In this document: piece by piece, positions 32,586 to 42,206 of the stretch
Layout of the letters: the number at the start of each line of letters is the position of its first letter
Numbering within the stretch: position 1 is the stretch's first letter
NCBI GenBank assembly: GCA_003220435.1
Contig: QHSL01000086.1
Span: forward strand, 1-51,762
Source of the DNA: Candidatus Rokuibacteriota bacterium
GTDB taxonomy: Bacteria > Methylomirabilota > Methylomirabilia > Rokubacteriales > CSP1-6
Direction: 5' to 3'
Length of the DNA stretch: 51,762 nt
The notes under the pieces: generated by a model
What the model saw: the letters and a program-made list of their open reading frames with translations, nothing else
Told to the model about the DNA's origin: nothing
Databases searched by the model: none
Made by a program: the position numbers and the translations under genes

Positions 32586-33407
32586 CTACCCGGGGATGTG
32601 GGCTTCTTCTGGCAGCTCGGCCCACTTCGGCGTCCACACCGGGACGGTCAGGCCGAACTTCTCGCAGAGGTCCTTCACTTCCGAGGCGAACGCCTGGCGG
32701 ACTTCGTCGTTGTCACGGAGCTTGAGCCTGAGGCGTCGATAGACCTGATTCTTCGGCGATCCGGGCCGTCCGAAGATGTTCATCGTGCGGATGAACCACT
32801 TGCCGAACGTCGCCTGCGCCTCGTCGTGGGTCCGGGGATCCTCGGAGAGCCGCTTCACCCAGTACTCGCCGTGGCGGATGTGAAACTTCTCTTCCTTGAA
32901 GATCCCGTCGATCGCGCGGACCCAGGGACCGTAGGAGCACTCGCGCACGTCCTCGAGCTGGTGACCGGCGCCGCGGTCCATGCAGAAGTTGAAGAAGACG
33001 AAGTCGGCCCAGGTGTCGATCGGATAGTAGAAGATGTTGACGCGCTTGTCGCTCGTGATGCGAGCGGTCCCGATGTCCGCCGTCGCCTCGATCCGCATCG
33101 TGAGGGTCTCGTCGTGCTTGCGCACGTGGGTATCGACGTCGAAGCCGAGGTCGCCGAGGAGCCCGTACATGACCGCGGCGTGGCGGAGCTCGTCCTTCAC
33201 GATCTGGGCGACGACGTGCTTTTCCTCCACGGTCGGCGCCTTGGTGATCCAGGGCACATAGCCGTAGCCGCCGGCCAGCTCGGAGTCGGCTTGCATCGTC
33301 AGCAGATGGACGAGGTTGTCCCGATATTCGGGCGTCATCTCCTCGGCTGATTCGAGCCGGACGCCGCCGTTGATCTTCGCCATCATGTCCCCGGCCCCAT
33401 CGCTCAT
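32586..33407 (-). CDS. Phenylacetate-CoA epoxidase-like diiron subunit (PaaA family)
   Basis: 273 residues from ATG 33407 (GGGAGGGG upstream; an earlier ATG at 33422 is less well placed). The ferritin-like diiron fold is indicated by KDELRHAAVMYGLL (E-x-x-H) and FKEEKFHIRHGEYW (E-x-x-H), with ECSYGPWVRAI before the second, as in PaaA of E. coli. Epoxidation of phenylacetyl-CoA normally needs PaaB, PaaC and the reductase PaaE; none is in the window, so this may be a different aryl-CoA oxygenase or a lone relative. It follows the phenylacetate-CoA ligase by 19 bases, which supports a role on aryl-CoA substrates. Confidence 0.75.
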   Translation of the reverse strand: MSDGAGDMMAKINGGVRLESAEEMTPEYRDNLVHLLTMQADSELAGGYGYVPWITKAPTVEEKHVVAQIVKDELRHAAVMYGLLGDLGFDVDTHVRKHDETLTMRIEATADIGTARITSDKRVNIFYYPIDTWADFVFFNFCMDRGAGHQLEDVRECSYGPWVRAIDGIFKEEKFHIRHGEYWVKRLSEDPRTHDEAQATFGKWFIRTMNIFGRPGSPKNQVYRRLRLKLRDNDEVRQAFASEVKDLCEKFGLTVPVWTPKWAELPEEAHIPG

Positions 33408-33426
33408 CGCGTCCCCTCCCACGCTC

Positions 33427-34731
33427 TCAGGATACTCTACCGCGCTCGATGACGCGCACGGCCTTGCCCTCCGACCGTGGCAGCGTCCGCGGGGCGACGA
33501 TCGTCAGCTCGACGCTGAGGCCGATGGCCTTCTGGAGACGGTCGGCGACGCGCCGCCGGAGCGCGGCGATCTCCGGGTGCTCCACGCTGAAGCCGCCACA
33601 GCGGGCTACCAGCTCGGGCACCGGCTCGACCTGGACCTCGAGCCTCGCCAGCGTGACGGCGCGGTCGACCACGAGCTGATAGTGCGGCGCCAGCTCCTCG
33701 ACGCTCAGCAGCGTGCGCTCCACCTCGGACGGATAGAGGTTCACGCCCTTGACCACCAGCATGTCATCGGAGCGGCCCTTGACGCGCGCCATCCGGACGG
33801 AGGTCCGGCCGCAGCGGCACGGCTCCGTGGTCAGCGAGGTGATGTCGCCCGTCCGGTAGCGGATGAGCGGTATCGCGCGCTTGGTGAGCGTGGTCAGCGT
33901 CAGCTCGCCCTCGGCGCCGGGCGGCAGGCTGGCGCCGGTCGCCGGGTCGATGATCTCCGGCAGGAAGTGATCGTCGGCGATATGCAGACCCGCGCGCTCC
34001 TCGCACTCGCCGGCGACGCCCGGCCCGATGATCTCGGAGAGGCCGTAGGTGTCGAAGGCCCGGAAACCGAAGGCTCGCTCGAGGGCCTCGCGCATGCCTT
34101 CGGTCCAGGGCTCGGCGCCAAACATCCCGATGCGCAGCCCGAGCTCGCCGGGCTTCCCCCCCTGCTCGATCAGTGTCTCGGCGAGGTGGAGGGCGAAGGA
34201 CGGCGTCGCGGCCAGCGCATCCGGTCGGAAATCCTGCAGCAGCAAGTGATGGCGTGTGGTGTTACCGGCCGACACCGGGACCACCGTCATGCCGATCCGC
34301 TCGGCGCCGTCGTGGAAGCCGAACCCGCCGGTGAAGAGACCGTAGCCCAGCGCCACGTGCAGAAGGTCGCCCCGCCGCGCGCCGGTGGCGGTCATCACGC
34401 GCGCCATCACCTCGCGCCAGACCTCGAGGTCGTCGGGCGTGTAAGCGGCGACCGTCGGCTTGCCCTTGGTGCCGGACGATGCGTGGACGCGTGCGACGTC
34501 CTTGCGGTCCACCGCCAGGAGCCCGAAGGGGTACTGCTCGCGGAGATCGCTCTTGCGCACAAACGGCAGATCGACCAGATCCGGGAGCCCGCGGACGGTG
34601 GCAGCGCCCAGCCGGTCCCGGTGAAACGGCACCCGCGCCACAGCCCAGGCGATCGTCTCGGCGAGGCGCTGGAGCTGAAGACGCTCGCGCGCCTCGCGCG
34701 ACATCGTCTCGGCCTCGCGGTTCCAGATCAT
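33427..34731 (-). CDS. paaK: Phenylacetate-CoA ligase
   Basis: 434 residues, the length typical of PaaK. Motifs: VHASSGTKGKPTVAAYT (AMP-binding P-loop), MFGAEPWTEGMREALERAFG, DTYGLSEIIGPGVAGEC (core A5), GELTLTTLTKRAIPLIRYRTGDIT (A7), RMARVKGRSDDMLVVKGVNLYPSEVE (A8/A10 hinge). It activates phenylacetate or a related aryl acid with ATP and CoA. It overlaps the upstream receiver gene by four bases (ATGA) and is followed by the PaaA-like oxygenase. Exact acid substrate is unproven; the family is most often phenylacetate-specific. Confidence 0.88.
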   Translation of the reverse strand: MIWNREAETMSREARERLQLQRLAETIAWAVARVPFHRDRLGAATVRGLPDLVDLPFVRKSDLREQYPFGLLAVDRKDVARVHASSGTKGKPTVAAYTPDDLEVWREVMARVMTATGARRGDLLHVALGYGLFTGGFGFHDGAERIGMTVVPVSAGNTTRHHLLLQDFRPDALAATPSFALHLAETLIEQGGKPGELGLRIGMFGAEPWTEGMREALERAFGFRAFDTYGLSEIIGPGVAGECEERAGLHIADDHFLPEIIDPATGASLPPGAEGELTLTTLTKRAIPLIRYRTGDITSLTTEPCRCGRTSVRMARVKGRSDDMLVVKGVNLYPSEVERTLLSVEELAPHYQLVVDRAVTLARLEVQVEPVPELVARCGGFSVEHPEIAALRRRVADRLQKAIGLSVELTIVAPRTLPRSEGKAVRVIERGRVS

Positions 34732-35324
34732 CGCGGCGGGTCCTCGAACCCGTGCTCCCGGCGCAGGCGCTGGATCTCTTCGCGGATCAGCCGCTCGGCG
34801 ATCCCCGGTACGACGTCTCGCGCTACCTCGCGCACGATCCGCTCGACGGCCGCACGCACTTCCTCCTCGCAGGAACGCGTCACCGCCGCCTCGGCGGCGC
34901 GGGCGGCGGCCTCACGGACCGTCCCCTCGCCCGCGTAGCCGAACCCATGCGCCCGGAGCGCGGTCCGGATCGTGTCGAGCAGCGCGGCGCCGCTGAGCTG
35001 TTCGAGCTCGAGCGCGCCATCGATCGGCACTCCGGCTGGGGCGCTCTGCCCGTTGCGGAGCAGGAAGAACACCGGGACCTGGCGGAAGCGCGGTGCGGCT
35101 TTGAGCGTGCGGACCACGTCGACGCCGGACACGCCGGGGCCCGGTAGGTCGGGATCGATGAGGACGACGCTGACGTCGTCGTGGTCGCGAACCGCGCGGA
35201 GGACCTCGAAGCTCGAGCCGACCGCGAGCACGTTCCAGCCGGCTTGACGCAGAGGCCCTTCGAGCTGCGCCCGGCTCGCTGGCGCCCCATCGGCGATGAG
35301 GACGCGGGGAGGGTCGGCGCTCAC
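34728..35324 (-). CDS. Degenerate receiver-domain protein
   Basis: 198 residues. The first 110 fold as a CheY-like receiver (RVLIADGAPASRAQLEGPLRQAG, VLIDPDLPG with phosphorylatable-type Asp57, RFRQVPVFFLLRN). The acidic pair is reduced to Asp12 and the conserved Lys region reads ALELEQLSGAA without Lys, so phosphotransfer may be lost. The C-terminal helix IVREVARDVVPGIAERLIREEIQRLRRE is a recurrent partner of such receivers, possibly for dimerisation or polar localisation. It overlaps paaK by four bases, which ties it to the aryl-CoA operon though its function is unclear. Confidence 0.7.
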   Translation of the reverse strand: MSADPPRVLIADGAPASRAQLEGPLRQAGWNVLAVGSSFEVLRAVRDHDDVSVVLIDPDLPGPGVSGVDVVRTLKAAPRFRQVPVFFLLRNGQSAPAGVPIDGALELEQLSGAALLDTIRTALRAHGFGYAGEGTVREAAARAAEAAVTRSCEEEVRAAVERIVREVARDVVPGIAERLIREEIQRLRREHGFEDPPR

Positions 35325-35376
35325 GTGCGCGCCGGCCGCCGGTCGGCGAGGCGCCGCGGCGGTTGGCGGAGCCCCA

Positions 35377-36525
35377 TCATCGGGCGCGCGCGATCGCTTC
35401 CTGATAAACGGCCATCGTCCGGGCGATCTGGAGCTGGACGTCGAACAGGCGCTCGGCCACTTCGCGCGCGCGTCGCGCCATCCCGCGGCGGCGCTGCGGA
35501 TCCAGCAGGAGCCCGATCGCCGCCTCGGCCAGCGCGGCGGGGTCGCCCTTCGTCAGGAGGCCAGTGTCGCCGTCGCGCACGACCTCATCGCACCCGGGCG
35601 CGTCGACGGCCACGGCCGGCAGGCCGCAGGCGGCGGCTTCGGCGAGCACCAGGCCCTGGGTTTCGGTCTCGGAGGCGAACAGGAACACGTCGGCCGCCTG
35701 ATAGCACTCGACGAGTGCCTCGTGCGGCCGCACGCCGAGAAATCCGATCCGCGTCGCGACTGGCAGCGTGCTCGCGAGCCGGCGGAGCCGCTCTGCCTCG
35801 GTCCCGTGTCCGACAAGGAACAGGCGCGCCGCCGGCACCGTGGAGGCGATGCGCTCGAACGCCAGGAGGACGCAGTCGACGCTCTTCTCCCGGTCGAGGC
35901 GCCCGACGTACAGCACTACCGCCTCGTCGTCGGCGATGCCGAGTCTGCGACGGGCGGCGGCCCGGTCGCCGGGCCGGAAACGCTTCAGGTCGACGCCGGT
36001 CGGCACCACGCTGATGGGCGTGTGGACGCCGCGGGCGCCCAGCTCGTCGCGGATGACCGCCGAGGGCGCCAGTACCGCGTCGGCCCTGGCCGCGAACGCG
36101 GCGCTCAACCGCATCGCCGCCGCCTCGACGAGGGCCCGCTTGAGCGGCACGTAGTGCGCGTACTTCTCGTAGCGCGTGTGGTAGGTGAACACGAGTGGGC
36201 GCCGGGCCCGTCGGGCCAGGCGGCGCGCCGCCGGCCCGAGCAGGAACGGATGGTGCGCGTGGAACACGTCGAAGTCGACCGCCGCGACCAGCCGGGCGAT
36301 CCGCCGTGAGTACGGGACGGCCAGCGCGAACTCGGGATAGGTCGTGGCGGGAATCGACGGATAGCGGACGACACGGGCCGAGGCGTCGCTGGCGCCCCTC
36401 AGGCGCGGTCCGAAGACCCAGGCCTCGTGCCCGGCCGCTTCCAGCCCGCCGCGAAGCGTCTCGACCGAGATCGTGACGCCCCCGCAGAACGGCAGATAGT
36501 TGTTGGTGAAGAGCGCGATCCGCAC
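35377..36525 (-). CDS. GT4-family glycosyltransferase
   Basis: 382 residues. N-terminal domain NNYLPFCGGVTISVETLRGGLEAAGHEAWVFGPR (nucleotide-sugar glycosyltransferase group 1 start), DVFHAHHPFLLGPAARRLAR, and C-terminal VVLYVGRLDREKSVDCVLLAFERI, FLGVRPHEALVECYQAADVFLFASETETQGLVLAEAAACGLPAVAVDAPGCDEVVRDGDTGLL, with the E-x7-E pattern of GT-B retaining enzymes. Close to mannosyl/glucosyl transferases that act on lipids. Acceptor unknown. Ends 13 bases before the BFN gene on the same strand in reverse order, so it probably belongs to the miaB-bfn transcript. Confidence 0.87.
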   Translation of the reverse strand: MRIALFTNNYLPFCGGVTISVETLRGGLEAAGHEAWVFGPRLRGASDASARVVRYPSIPATTYPEFALAVPYSRRIARLVAAVDFDVFHAHHPFLLGPAARRLARRARRPLVFTYHTRYEKYAHYVPLKRALVEAAAMRLSAAFAARADAVLAPSAVIRDELGARGVHTPISVVPTGVDLKRFRPGDRAAARRRLGIADDEAVVLYVGRLDREKSVDCVLLAFERIASTVPAARLFLVGHGTEAERLRRLASTLPVATRIGFLGVRPHEALVECYQAADVFLFASETETQGLVLAEAAACGLPAVAVDAPGCDEVVRDGDTGLLTKGDPAALAEAAIGLLLDPQRRRGMARRAREVAERLFDVQLQIARTMAVYQEAIARAR

Positions 36526-36538
36526 CGGCAGACGCCTG

Positions 36539-37026
36539 TCAGGCCTTGTTGAACTTCTCGAAGTCCTCCGGCTTGATGTTCTGCAGCCACTCCCGCAGCT
36601 GTTCGGGGTCGTCGGCCTTGACCGGCTCCGCTTCCTTGGTCACCTCCAGGCTCTTCGCCTTGCGGATGACCTCCTCGTCGACGTAGATCGGCGCGGCCAC
36701 CCGGAGGGCGAGCGCGATCGCGTCCGACGGGCGCGAGTCCACCGTGTACTCGGTCTCGCCGAGCTGCACGTGGAGCACCGCGAAGAAGGTGTTCTCCTTG
36801 AGATCGGTCACGACGACCTTGAGCACGCGAGCCTCGAGCGCCTCGAGGATGTTCTTGATGAGGTCGTGGGTCATCGGGCGCGCCGGGGCCACCTTCTCGA
36901 GCTCGAGGGCGATCGCGTTGGCCTCGAAGATCCCCACCCAGATCTGCAGCGAGCGCTTGTCCTCTTCATCGCGGAGGATGATGATCGGCATGTTCGAGAC
37001 GGCGTCGAGAGCCAGCCCGCGAACCT

Positions 37027-37042
<16 letters not shown>
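36539..37042 (-). CDS. Bifunctional nuclease (BFN/DUF151) family protein
   Basis: 167 residues from ATG 37042 with GGAGGAGG upstream, overlapping miaB by 16 bases. Core RSLQIWVGIFEANAIALELEKVAPARPMTHDLIKNILEAL, VVVTDLKENTFFAVLHVQ, YTVDSRPSDAIALALRVAAPIYVDEEVI is the DUF151 domain; the conserved S-R-P-S-D-A-I-A-L-A is intact. The C-terminal 30 residues (KADDPEQLREWLQNIKPEDFEKF) are the usual acidic tail. Reported plant and archaeal members cut DNA and RNA; bacterial function is not settled. Gene order miaB-BFN is common in bacteria. Confidence 0.9.
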
Positions 37043-38370
<1,328 letters not shown>

Positions 38371-38405
38371 GCGTCCCCGGAAAATTCAGTCTTTACGCTG
38401 ACCTG

Positions 38406-38434
38406 ACCGTAGCATCCACGCTAGGGCAAGTCAA
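38406..38434 (-). promoter_or_regulatory. Sigma-70 promoter ahead of miaB
   Basis: Minus strand TTGACT (38429-38434), 17-base spacer, TACGGT (38406-38411). The gap 38371-38594 otherwise contains the two hairpins below and no gene. Confidence 0.6.
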
Positions 38435-38497
38435 ACGAACGCAGCGGGAAAGCGCCCAAACGGAACGTGCGCAGGGTCGAGTCAGTCGTAGTTTCGA

Positions 38498-38516
38498 GCG
38501 CCGGCTTTGCCGGCGC
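38498..38516. terminator. Small perfect hairpin
   Basis: gcgccggc-ttt-gccggcgc, eight pairs with a 3-base loop. Possible backup terminator for the bisphosphatase gene or an RNA structure at the miaB promoter. Confidence 0.4.
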
Positions 38517-38561
38517 CCCGAGTCCTATAGGAGAAGCGCCGAGTACTCCCGGTGGGGGGAA

Positions 38562-38591
38562 ATCGGGGGGAGCGGCGCCGCTCCCCCCGAT
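38562..38591 (-). terminator. Perfect 30-base palindrome at the end of the bisphosphatase gene
   Basis: Arms of 15 bases, atcggggggagcggc and its exact complement, meet without a spacer; loop formation needs opening of a few central pairs. It begins four bases after the minus-strand stop at 38595 and is followed by C-runs, not U-runs. Strong hairpin, likely terminator. Confidence 0.6.
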
Positions 38592-38594
38592 CTT

Positions 38595-40103
38595 CTAATC
38601 GATCTCTTCGGGTCGGCCGCTGCCCCGCGCGCCGGCTGGCTTCTTGCCGCGGTCGTCCCCGTGGCCGTTGCCGTTGCCGAAGGTCAGTGGCGGCTGCAGC
38701 ACGAACTGCCGCTCGAGGCGGTTGCGCCGCTCCTTCCACCCTTCCTGGTACTCGAGCTCGTCCTCGTGCAGGGTGGCGGGCTGCTTGACACCGTGCGCGT
38801 GGCGGAACTGGATCGCCAGCTTCGAGGCGGTGCGACGCACCTCGTCCCACGGCGTGCCCAGCGCGAACTGATCGGAGATGGCGCCGATCCGACCGGTGTG
38901 GATATTGCATGAAAGCGTGACGGCCGAGAGGATCGGGCCCGACCAGTACGAGGTCTGTGAGTTCAGCGGCATCGGCAGGATGTGCAGGTTGTGGCTGCCG
39001 CGGCAGTCGCCGGCCACCATGGGCGCGGTGGCCCACGGCGAGGTGATCTCGCCGGGCGCCGGCCAGTCGCCCTGGGCGAAGGCCAGCAGCACCGGGTCGT
39101 CCTTGCCGCCGTAGGTGAAGCCCTTCTTGGTCTTGATGTTGTGCAGCCGCTCGGCCGAGCAGACGTAGCCGAGCTGATCCCGCTCGCCCTTCTCGTTGCG
39201 GCTCCAGATGCGCGCGATCACGAAGCGCGAGGAGCGCGTGAGCCCCTCGATGTCGTAGAGATCCTCCGGCGCGCGCAGCGTGATCACCTTCTCCTGCAGC
39301 CCCTTGGCGAGCTCTTCCATCTTGCCGTCCAGCGCCTGCTGATCCCGCGGATGGGCGCCGGCTTCGATGGCCTGTGCCTTGGTGTCGAGGTCGACGATCT
39401 CGAAGAGGTACCCGCGCTTCATCTTGGAGGCGGCGATGATCAGGCCGGTGTTGAAGCGGGGCAGCATGTAAGCGCCGGTGGCGTAGTGGTTGAACGCCAT
39501 CGGCTCCGTCTTGTCGGCGAAGGAGACGAGGACGGTCTGCGAGGGGTTGTCCTTACGGACCGGGAACGGCAGCACGACCGTCGCCGGGCCCGCGCCGCGC
39601 AGGTTGCCGGTGAAGGCGTCGGCGACCAGGTCCTGGCCGGGGCCGTACAGGCCGAGCTCGGCCGCCTTGGTGGCGCCCTCCTGGAGCGCGTCCCACATGA
39701 GCTCGTCGACCACCGTCATGTCCACGGTCTCGGCCATGATGCCGGTGACGGCGCAGTCGTCGCCGGTGTGGGTGACGATGAGCGAGGTGAAGATGGGCTC
39801 ACCGCGGTAGCTGTTGTTGTCGAGGACGTACTTGGCGAGGATCGACTTCACCTCGTCGGCGGCCACGACGTGCCCGCCGACCCCGCCCACGTCGGCCTTG
39901 GTGGCCTTGATGAAGCGCCGGACGAGCGCGGGGTTCTTCGCGAACACGTACGACTTGTACGAGAAGATGTTCGGCGTGTTGGTCACCGGGATCTTCTCCG
40001 TGACGGTCACGGGGAGCCCAGCGAGCTCGTCCTTGGACTGGTGGTATTCGCTCATCTTGACTGGGGACTGGCCATCCTGGGGGCCGTAGCGCTTCGCCGC
40101 CAT
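38595..40103 (-). CDS. Fructose-1,6-bisphosphatase class V (archaeal-type FBP aldolase/phosphatase), extended form
   Basis: 502 residues from ATG 40103 (AAGGAGG upstream). Core family marks: ATKADVGGVGGHVVAADEV, FTSLIVTHTGDDCAVTGIM, ELGLYGPGQDLVADAFTGNLRGAGP, SFADKTEPMAFNHY, FNTGLIIAASKMKRGYLFEIVDL, RFVIARIWSRNE, VGKDD-like YGGKDDPVLLAFAQGDWPA and RGSHNLHILPM. This is the bifunctional archaeal-type enzyme that makes fructose 6-phosphate from triose phosphates. Usual length is 360-390 residues; here there is an N-terminal extension of about 65, inserts, and a disordered C-terminus rich in Gly/Asn/Arg. Promoter TTGACG-N17-TATTCT is upstream, and a SorC-type regulator is divergent, matching a CggR-like control of sugar phosphate flow. 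Confidence 0.85.
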   Translation of the reverse strand: MAAKRYGPQDGQSPVKMSEYHQSKDELAGLPVTVTEKIPVTNTPNIFSYKSYVFAKNPALVRRFIKATKADVGGVGGHVVAADEVKSILAKYVLDNNSYRGEPIFTSLIVTHTGDDCAVTGIMAETVDMTVVDELMWDALQEGATKAAELGLYGPGQDLVADAFTGNLRGAGPATVVLPFPVRKDNPSQTVLVSFADKTEPMAFNHYATGAYMLPRFNTGLIIAASKMKRGYLFEIVDLDTKAQAIEAGAHPRDQQALDGKMEELAKGLQEKVITLRAPEDLYDIEGLTRSSRFVIARIWSRNEKGERDQLGYVCSAERLHNIKTKKGFTYGGKDDPVLLAFAQGDWPAPGEITSPWATAPMVAGDCRGSHNLHILPMPLNSQTSYWSGPILSAVTLSCNIHTGRIGAISDQFALGTPWDEVRRTASKLAIQFRHAHGVKQPATLHEDELEYQEGWKERRNRLERQFVLQPPLTFGNGNGHGDDRGKKPAGARGSGRPEEID

Positions 40104-40151
40104 GCACGCCTCCTTGCGAGGTCGGGACAAGAGAATGGGTGGTTGCGTTCG

Positions 40152-40180
40152 AGAATATCGAGGTACACTGAGACCGTCAA
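40152..40180 (-). promoter_or_regulatory. Near-consensus promoter of the bisphosphatase gene
   Basis: Minus strand TTGACG (40175-40180), exactly 17 bases, TATTCT (40152-40157). Transcription would begin about 40145, giving a leader of about 42 bases before the ATG at 40103. Confidence 0.75.
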
Positions 40181-40184
40181 GCAA

Positions 40185-40208
40185 GAAATTTATGGCAATG
40201 AAATTTAT
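40185..40208. promoter_or_regulatory. Direct-repeat operator candidate between bisphosphatase and SorC regulator
   Basis: GAAATTTAT occurs twice (40185-40193 and 40200-40208), 15 bases apart, immediately upstream of the bisphosphatase -35 box and just before the SorC gene. In a GC-rich genome such AT-rich repeats stand out. SorC/CggR proteins bind direct repeats as tetramers. Confidence 0.55.
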
Positions 40209-40226
40209 TTCTGGAGGATCGCCGGT

Positions 40227-41222
40227 GTGAAGTCGGCCTCCCTCACCCCGCGCGAGCTCCGCCAGACGGTGCGGTGTCTGGAGCTCTACTACCGCCAGGG
40301 GCGCAGCCAGAAGGACATCGCGGGCACGCTGGGCGTCTCGGCGGCGACGGTCTCGCGCCTGCTCAAGCGCGCGTTCGACGAGGGGCTGGTGCGGGTCGAG
40401 CTCGATCTCCCCAGGCGTGAAGAGCTCGAGGCCGCGCTGGTCGACCGCTTCGGCCTCCGTGACGCGGTGGTCGTCCCGGCCGGCGGTCGGGGCGACGTCA
40501 AGGAAGAGCTCGGGACCGCCGCCGCCGCGTATTTCGAGAAGATCGCCGCCAACGGTCTGCGCGTGGGTCTCTCCTGCGGCTTCACGCTCTACCAGACGAT
40601 CCGCCAGCTCCACGAGCGACGGTTCCGCGACCTGATCCTCTACCCGCTCTCCGGCGAGAGCACGCTCGAGCTGGTCGACCTCTTCCCCAATACGCTGGTG
40701 GGCATGATGGCGGCGAAGTACCGGCCCCACGTACACGCCTACGCGCTGCCGGTGCAGCACCTGCTCTCGTTGCGGGAGATCGACCGGGAGCGCCGCCGGC
40801 TCCTGCGCGATCCCGAGATCCGCCGGATCTACGAGGCGGCCCAGGACGTCGACATCGCGCTCGTGGGGATCGGCGTCATCGGTGAGGAGACGCCCGGATT
40901 CTGCTCGCTGGCCGAATCCTACGGCGTGAGCGTGAAGCGGCTGCGACAGCTCGGCGTCGTCGGCGAGATCAACTACCAGCCGTTCGACCACGAGGGCCGC
41001 ATCGTGGACCGCCCCGAGCTGCAAGCCCTCATGCGGCGCGTGCTCTCGGTGCAGGGCGACCGGCTCCAGGCTCTGTCGCGGCGCGACGACCGGTACGTGG
41101 TGGCGATCGCCGGCGGCAAGGCGAAGCTCGAGGCGGTGCGCGGTGCCGTCGCGGGCCGGTTCATGAACGTGCTGGTCACTGACGAGGACGTGGCGACCGC
41201 ACTGCTGCGACGCCCGAGCTGA
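40227..41222 (+). CDS. SorC/CggR-type sugar-phosphate-responsive transcriptional regulator
   Basis: 331 residues from GTG 40227 (GGAGG upstream); the frame continues far upstream but that part is antisense to the bisphosphatase. HTH: YYRQGRSQKDIAGTLGVSAATVSRLLKRAFDEGLVRVEL (about 20-58). C-terminal sugar-binding domain of the SorC family: RVGLSCGFTLYQTIRQL, DLILYPLSGES, DIALVGIGVIGEETPGFCSLAESYG, VVGEINYQPFDHEGRIVDRPELQALMRRVLSV, VVAIAGGKAKLEAVRGAVAGRFMNVLVTDEDVATALL. Effectors in this family are sugar phosphates (FBP for CggR). Divergent pairing with a fructose-1,6-bisphosphatase makes FBP or a related triose phosphate the likely signal. Confidence 0.85.
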   Translation: MKSASLTPRELRQTVRCLELYYRQGRSQKDIAGTLGVSAATVSRLLKRAFDEGLVRVELDLPRREELEAALVDRFGLRDAVVVPAGGRGDVKEELGTAAAAYFEKIAANGLRVGLSCGFTLYQTIRQLHERRFRDLILYPLSGESTLELVDLFPNTLVGMMAAKYRPHVHAYALPVQHLLSLREIDRERRRLLRDPEIRRIYEAAQDVDIALVGIGVIGEETPGFCSLAESYGVSVKRLRQLGVVGEINYQPFDHEGRIVDRPELQALMRRVLSVQGDRLQALSRRDDRYVVAIAGGKAKLEAVRGAVAGRFMNVLVTDEDVATALLRRPS

Positions 41223-41234
41223 CGGGCCGGCGCG

Positions 41235-42206
41235 CTAGGCGCCCGCGCCCGGCGTCGACGCCTCTTCGAACGCCCCGATCTTCCTGAATTTCTCGTAGCG
41301 CTCGGCGACGAGGCTATCGGCCGGCTTGGACGCCAGCTGGCCGAGCTGGTCGCGTAGGGCTTCGCGCAGGTGGCCGGCCGCTCCCTCCCAGTCGCGATGG
41401 GCGCCCCCGACGGGCTCGGGGATGATCGCGTCGATCACGCCGAGCTTGAGAAGATCCGGCGCGGTGATGCGCATCGACTCGGCGGCCTCGGGGGCCTTGC
41501 TGGCGTCGCCCCACAGGATCGCCGCACATCCCTCGGGCGAGATCACCGAATAGATCGCGTACTCGAGCATGAGCACCCGATTGCCCATGCCGATCGCGAG
41601 CGCCCCACCGCTGCCGCCCTCGCCGGTCACGACCGCCAGGATGGGCGTCCGCAGGCCGGCCATCTCGCGCAGGTTGCGCGCGATCGCTTCGGCCTGGCCG
41701 CGCTCCTCGGCCCCGAGCCCCGGGTATGCGCCGGGCGTGTCGATGAACGTGATGACCGGCTTGCCGAACTTCTGGGCCATCTGCATGAGCCGCAGCGCCT
41801 TGCGGTAGCCCTCGGGGTGCGGCATCCCGAAGTTGCGCGCGATCTTCTCCCGGGTGTCCCGGCCCTTCTGGTGGCCGATCACGACGACCCCCTCCCCGTT
41901 GAACCGCGCCAGACCGGCGACGACCGCCGCATCGTCGCCGAAGACGCGGTCGCCGTGGAGCTCGACGAAGTCTTCGAACAGCAGCTTGAAGAAGTCGCGC
42001 GTGTGCGGACGCTTCGGGTGGCGCGCCATCTGTGTACGCTGCCAGGCCGTCAGGCTCGCATAGGTCTTCTGGCGGAGGCGCGCAAGCCGGTCTTCGAGCT
42101 TGGCGATCTCGTCGCGCGCCCGGGGCCCGCCCTCGTCGGTCTGAAGGGCGGCGATCCGATTCTCGAGCTCGAGGAGCGGCTGCTCGAAGTCAAGCGCGTC
42201 CGGCAT
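41235..42206 (-). CDS. accA: Acetyl-CoA carboxylase carboxyltransferase subunit alpha
   Basis: 323 residues from ATG 42206, overlapping dnaE by 17 bases, the E. coli-like dnaE-accA order. N-terminal helix LLELENRIAALQTDEG, RHPKRPHTRDFFKLLFEDFVELHGDRVFGDDAAVVAGLARFNG, NFGMPHPEGYRKALRLMQMAQKFGKPVITFIDTPGAYPGLGAEERGQAEAIARNLREMA and GGSGGALAIGMGNRVLMLEYAIYSVISPEGCAAILW are family standards. With AccD it transfers the carboxyl group from biotin to acetyl-CoA, the first step of fatty acid synthesis. birA, which attaches the biotin, lies 8 kb away on the same strand. Confidence 0.95.
   Translation of the reverse strand: MPDALDFEQPLLELENRIAALQTDEGGPRARDEIAKLEDRLARLRQKTYASLTAWQRTQMARHPKRPHTRDFFKLLFEDFVELHGDRVFGDDAAVVAGLARFNGEGVVVIGHQKGRDTREKIARNFGMPHPEGYRKALRLMQMAQKFGKPVITFIDTPGAYPGLGAEERGQAEAIARNLREMAGLRTPILAVVTGEGGSGGALAIGMGNRVLMLEYAIYSVISPEGCAAILWGDASKAPEAAESMRITAPDLLKLGVIDAIIPEPVGGAHRDWEGAAGHLREALRDQLGQLASKPADSLVAERYEKFRKIGAFEEASTPGAGA

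Noticed and set aside
32521-32590. Strong ribosome site followed at once by ATG-TAA, and a plus-strand run reading DKEDYVNFKGRPLWRRLF
   Set aside because: Start-stop pair has no product; the run has no start codon, overlaps the convergent gene's end and shows no family. Possibly a remnant, not supported.
38595-41024. Long minus-strand frame extending the bisphosphatase upstream
   Set aside because: Runs antisense to the SorC gene; promoter and AAGGAGG-ATG at 40103 set the start.
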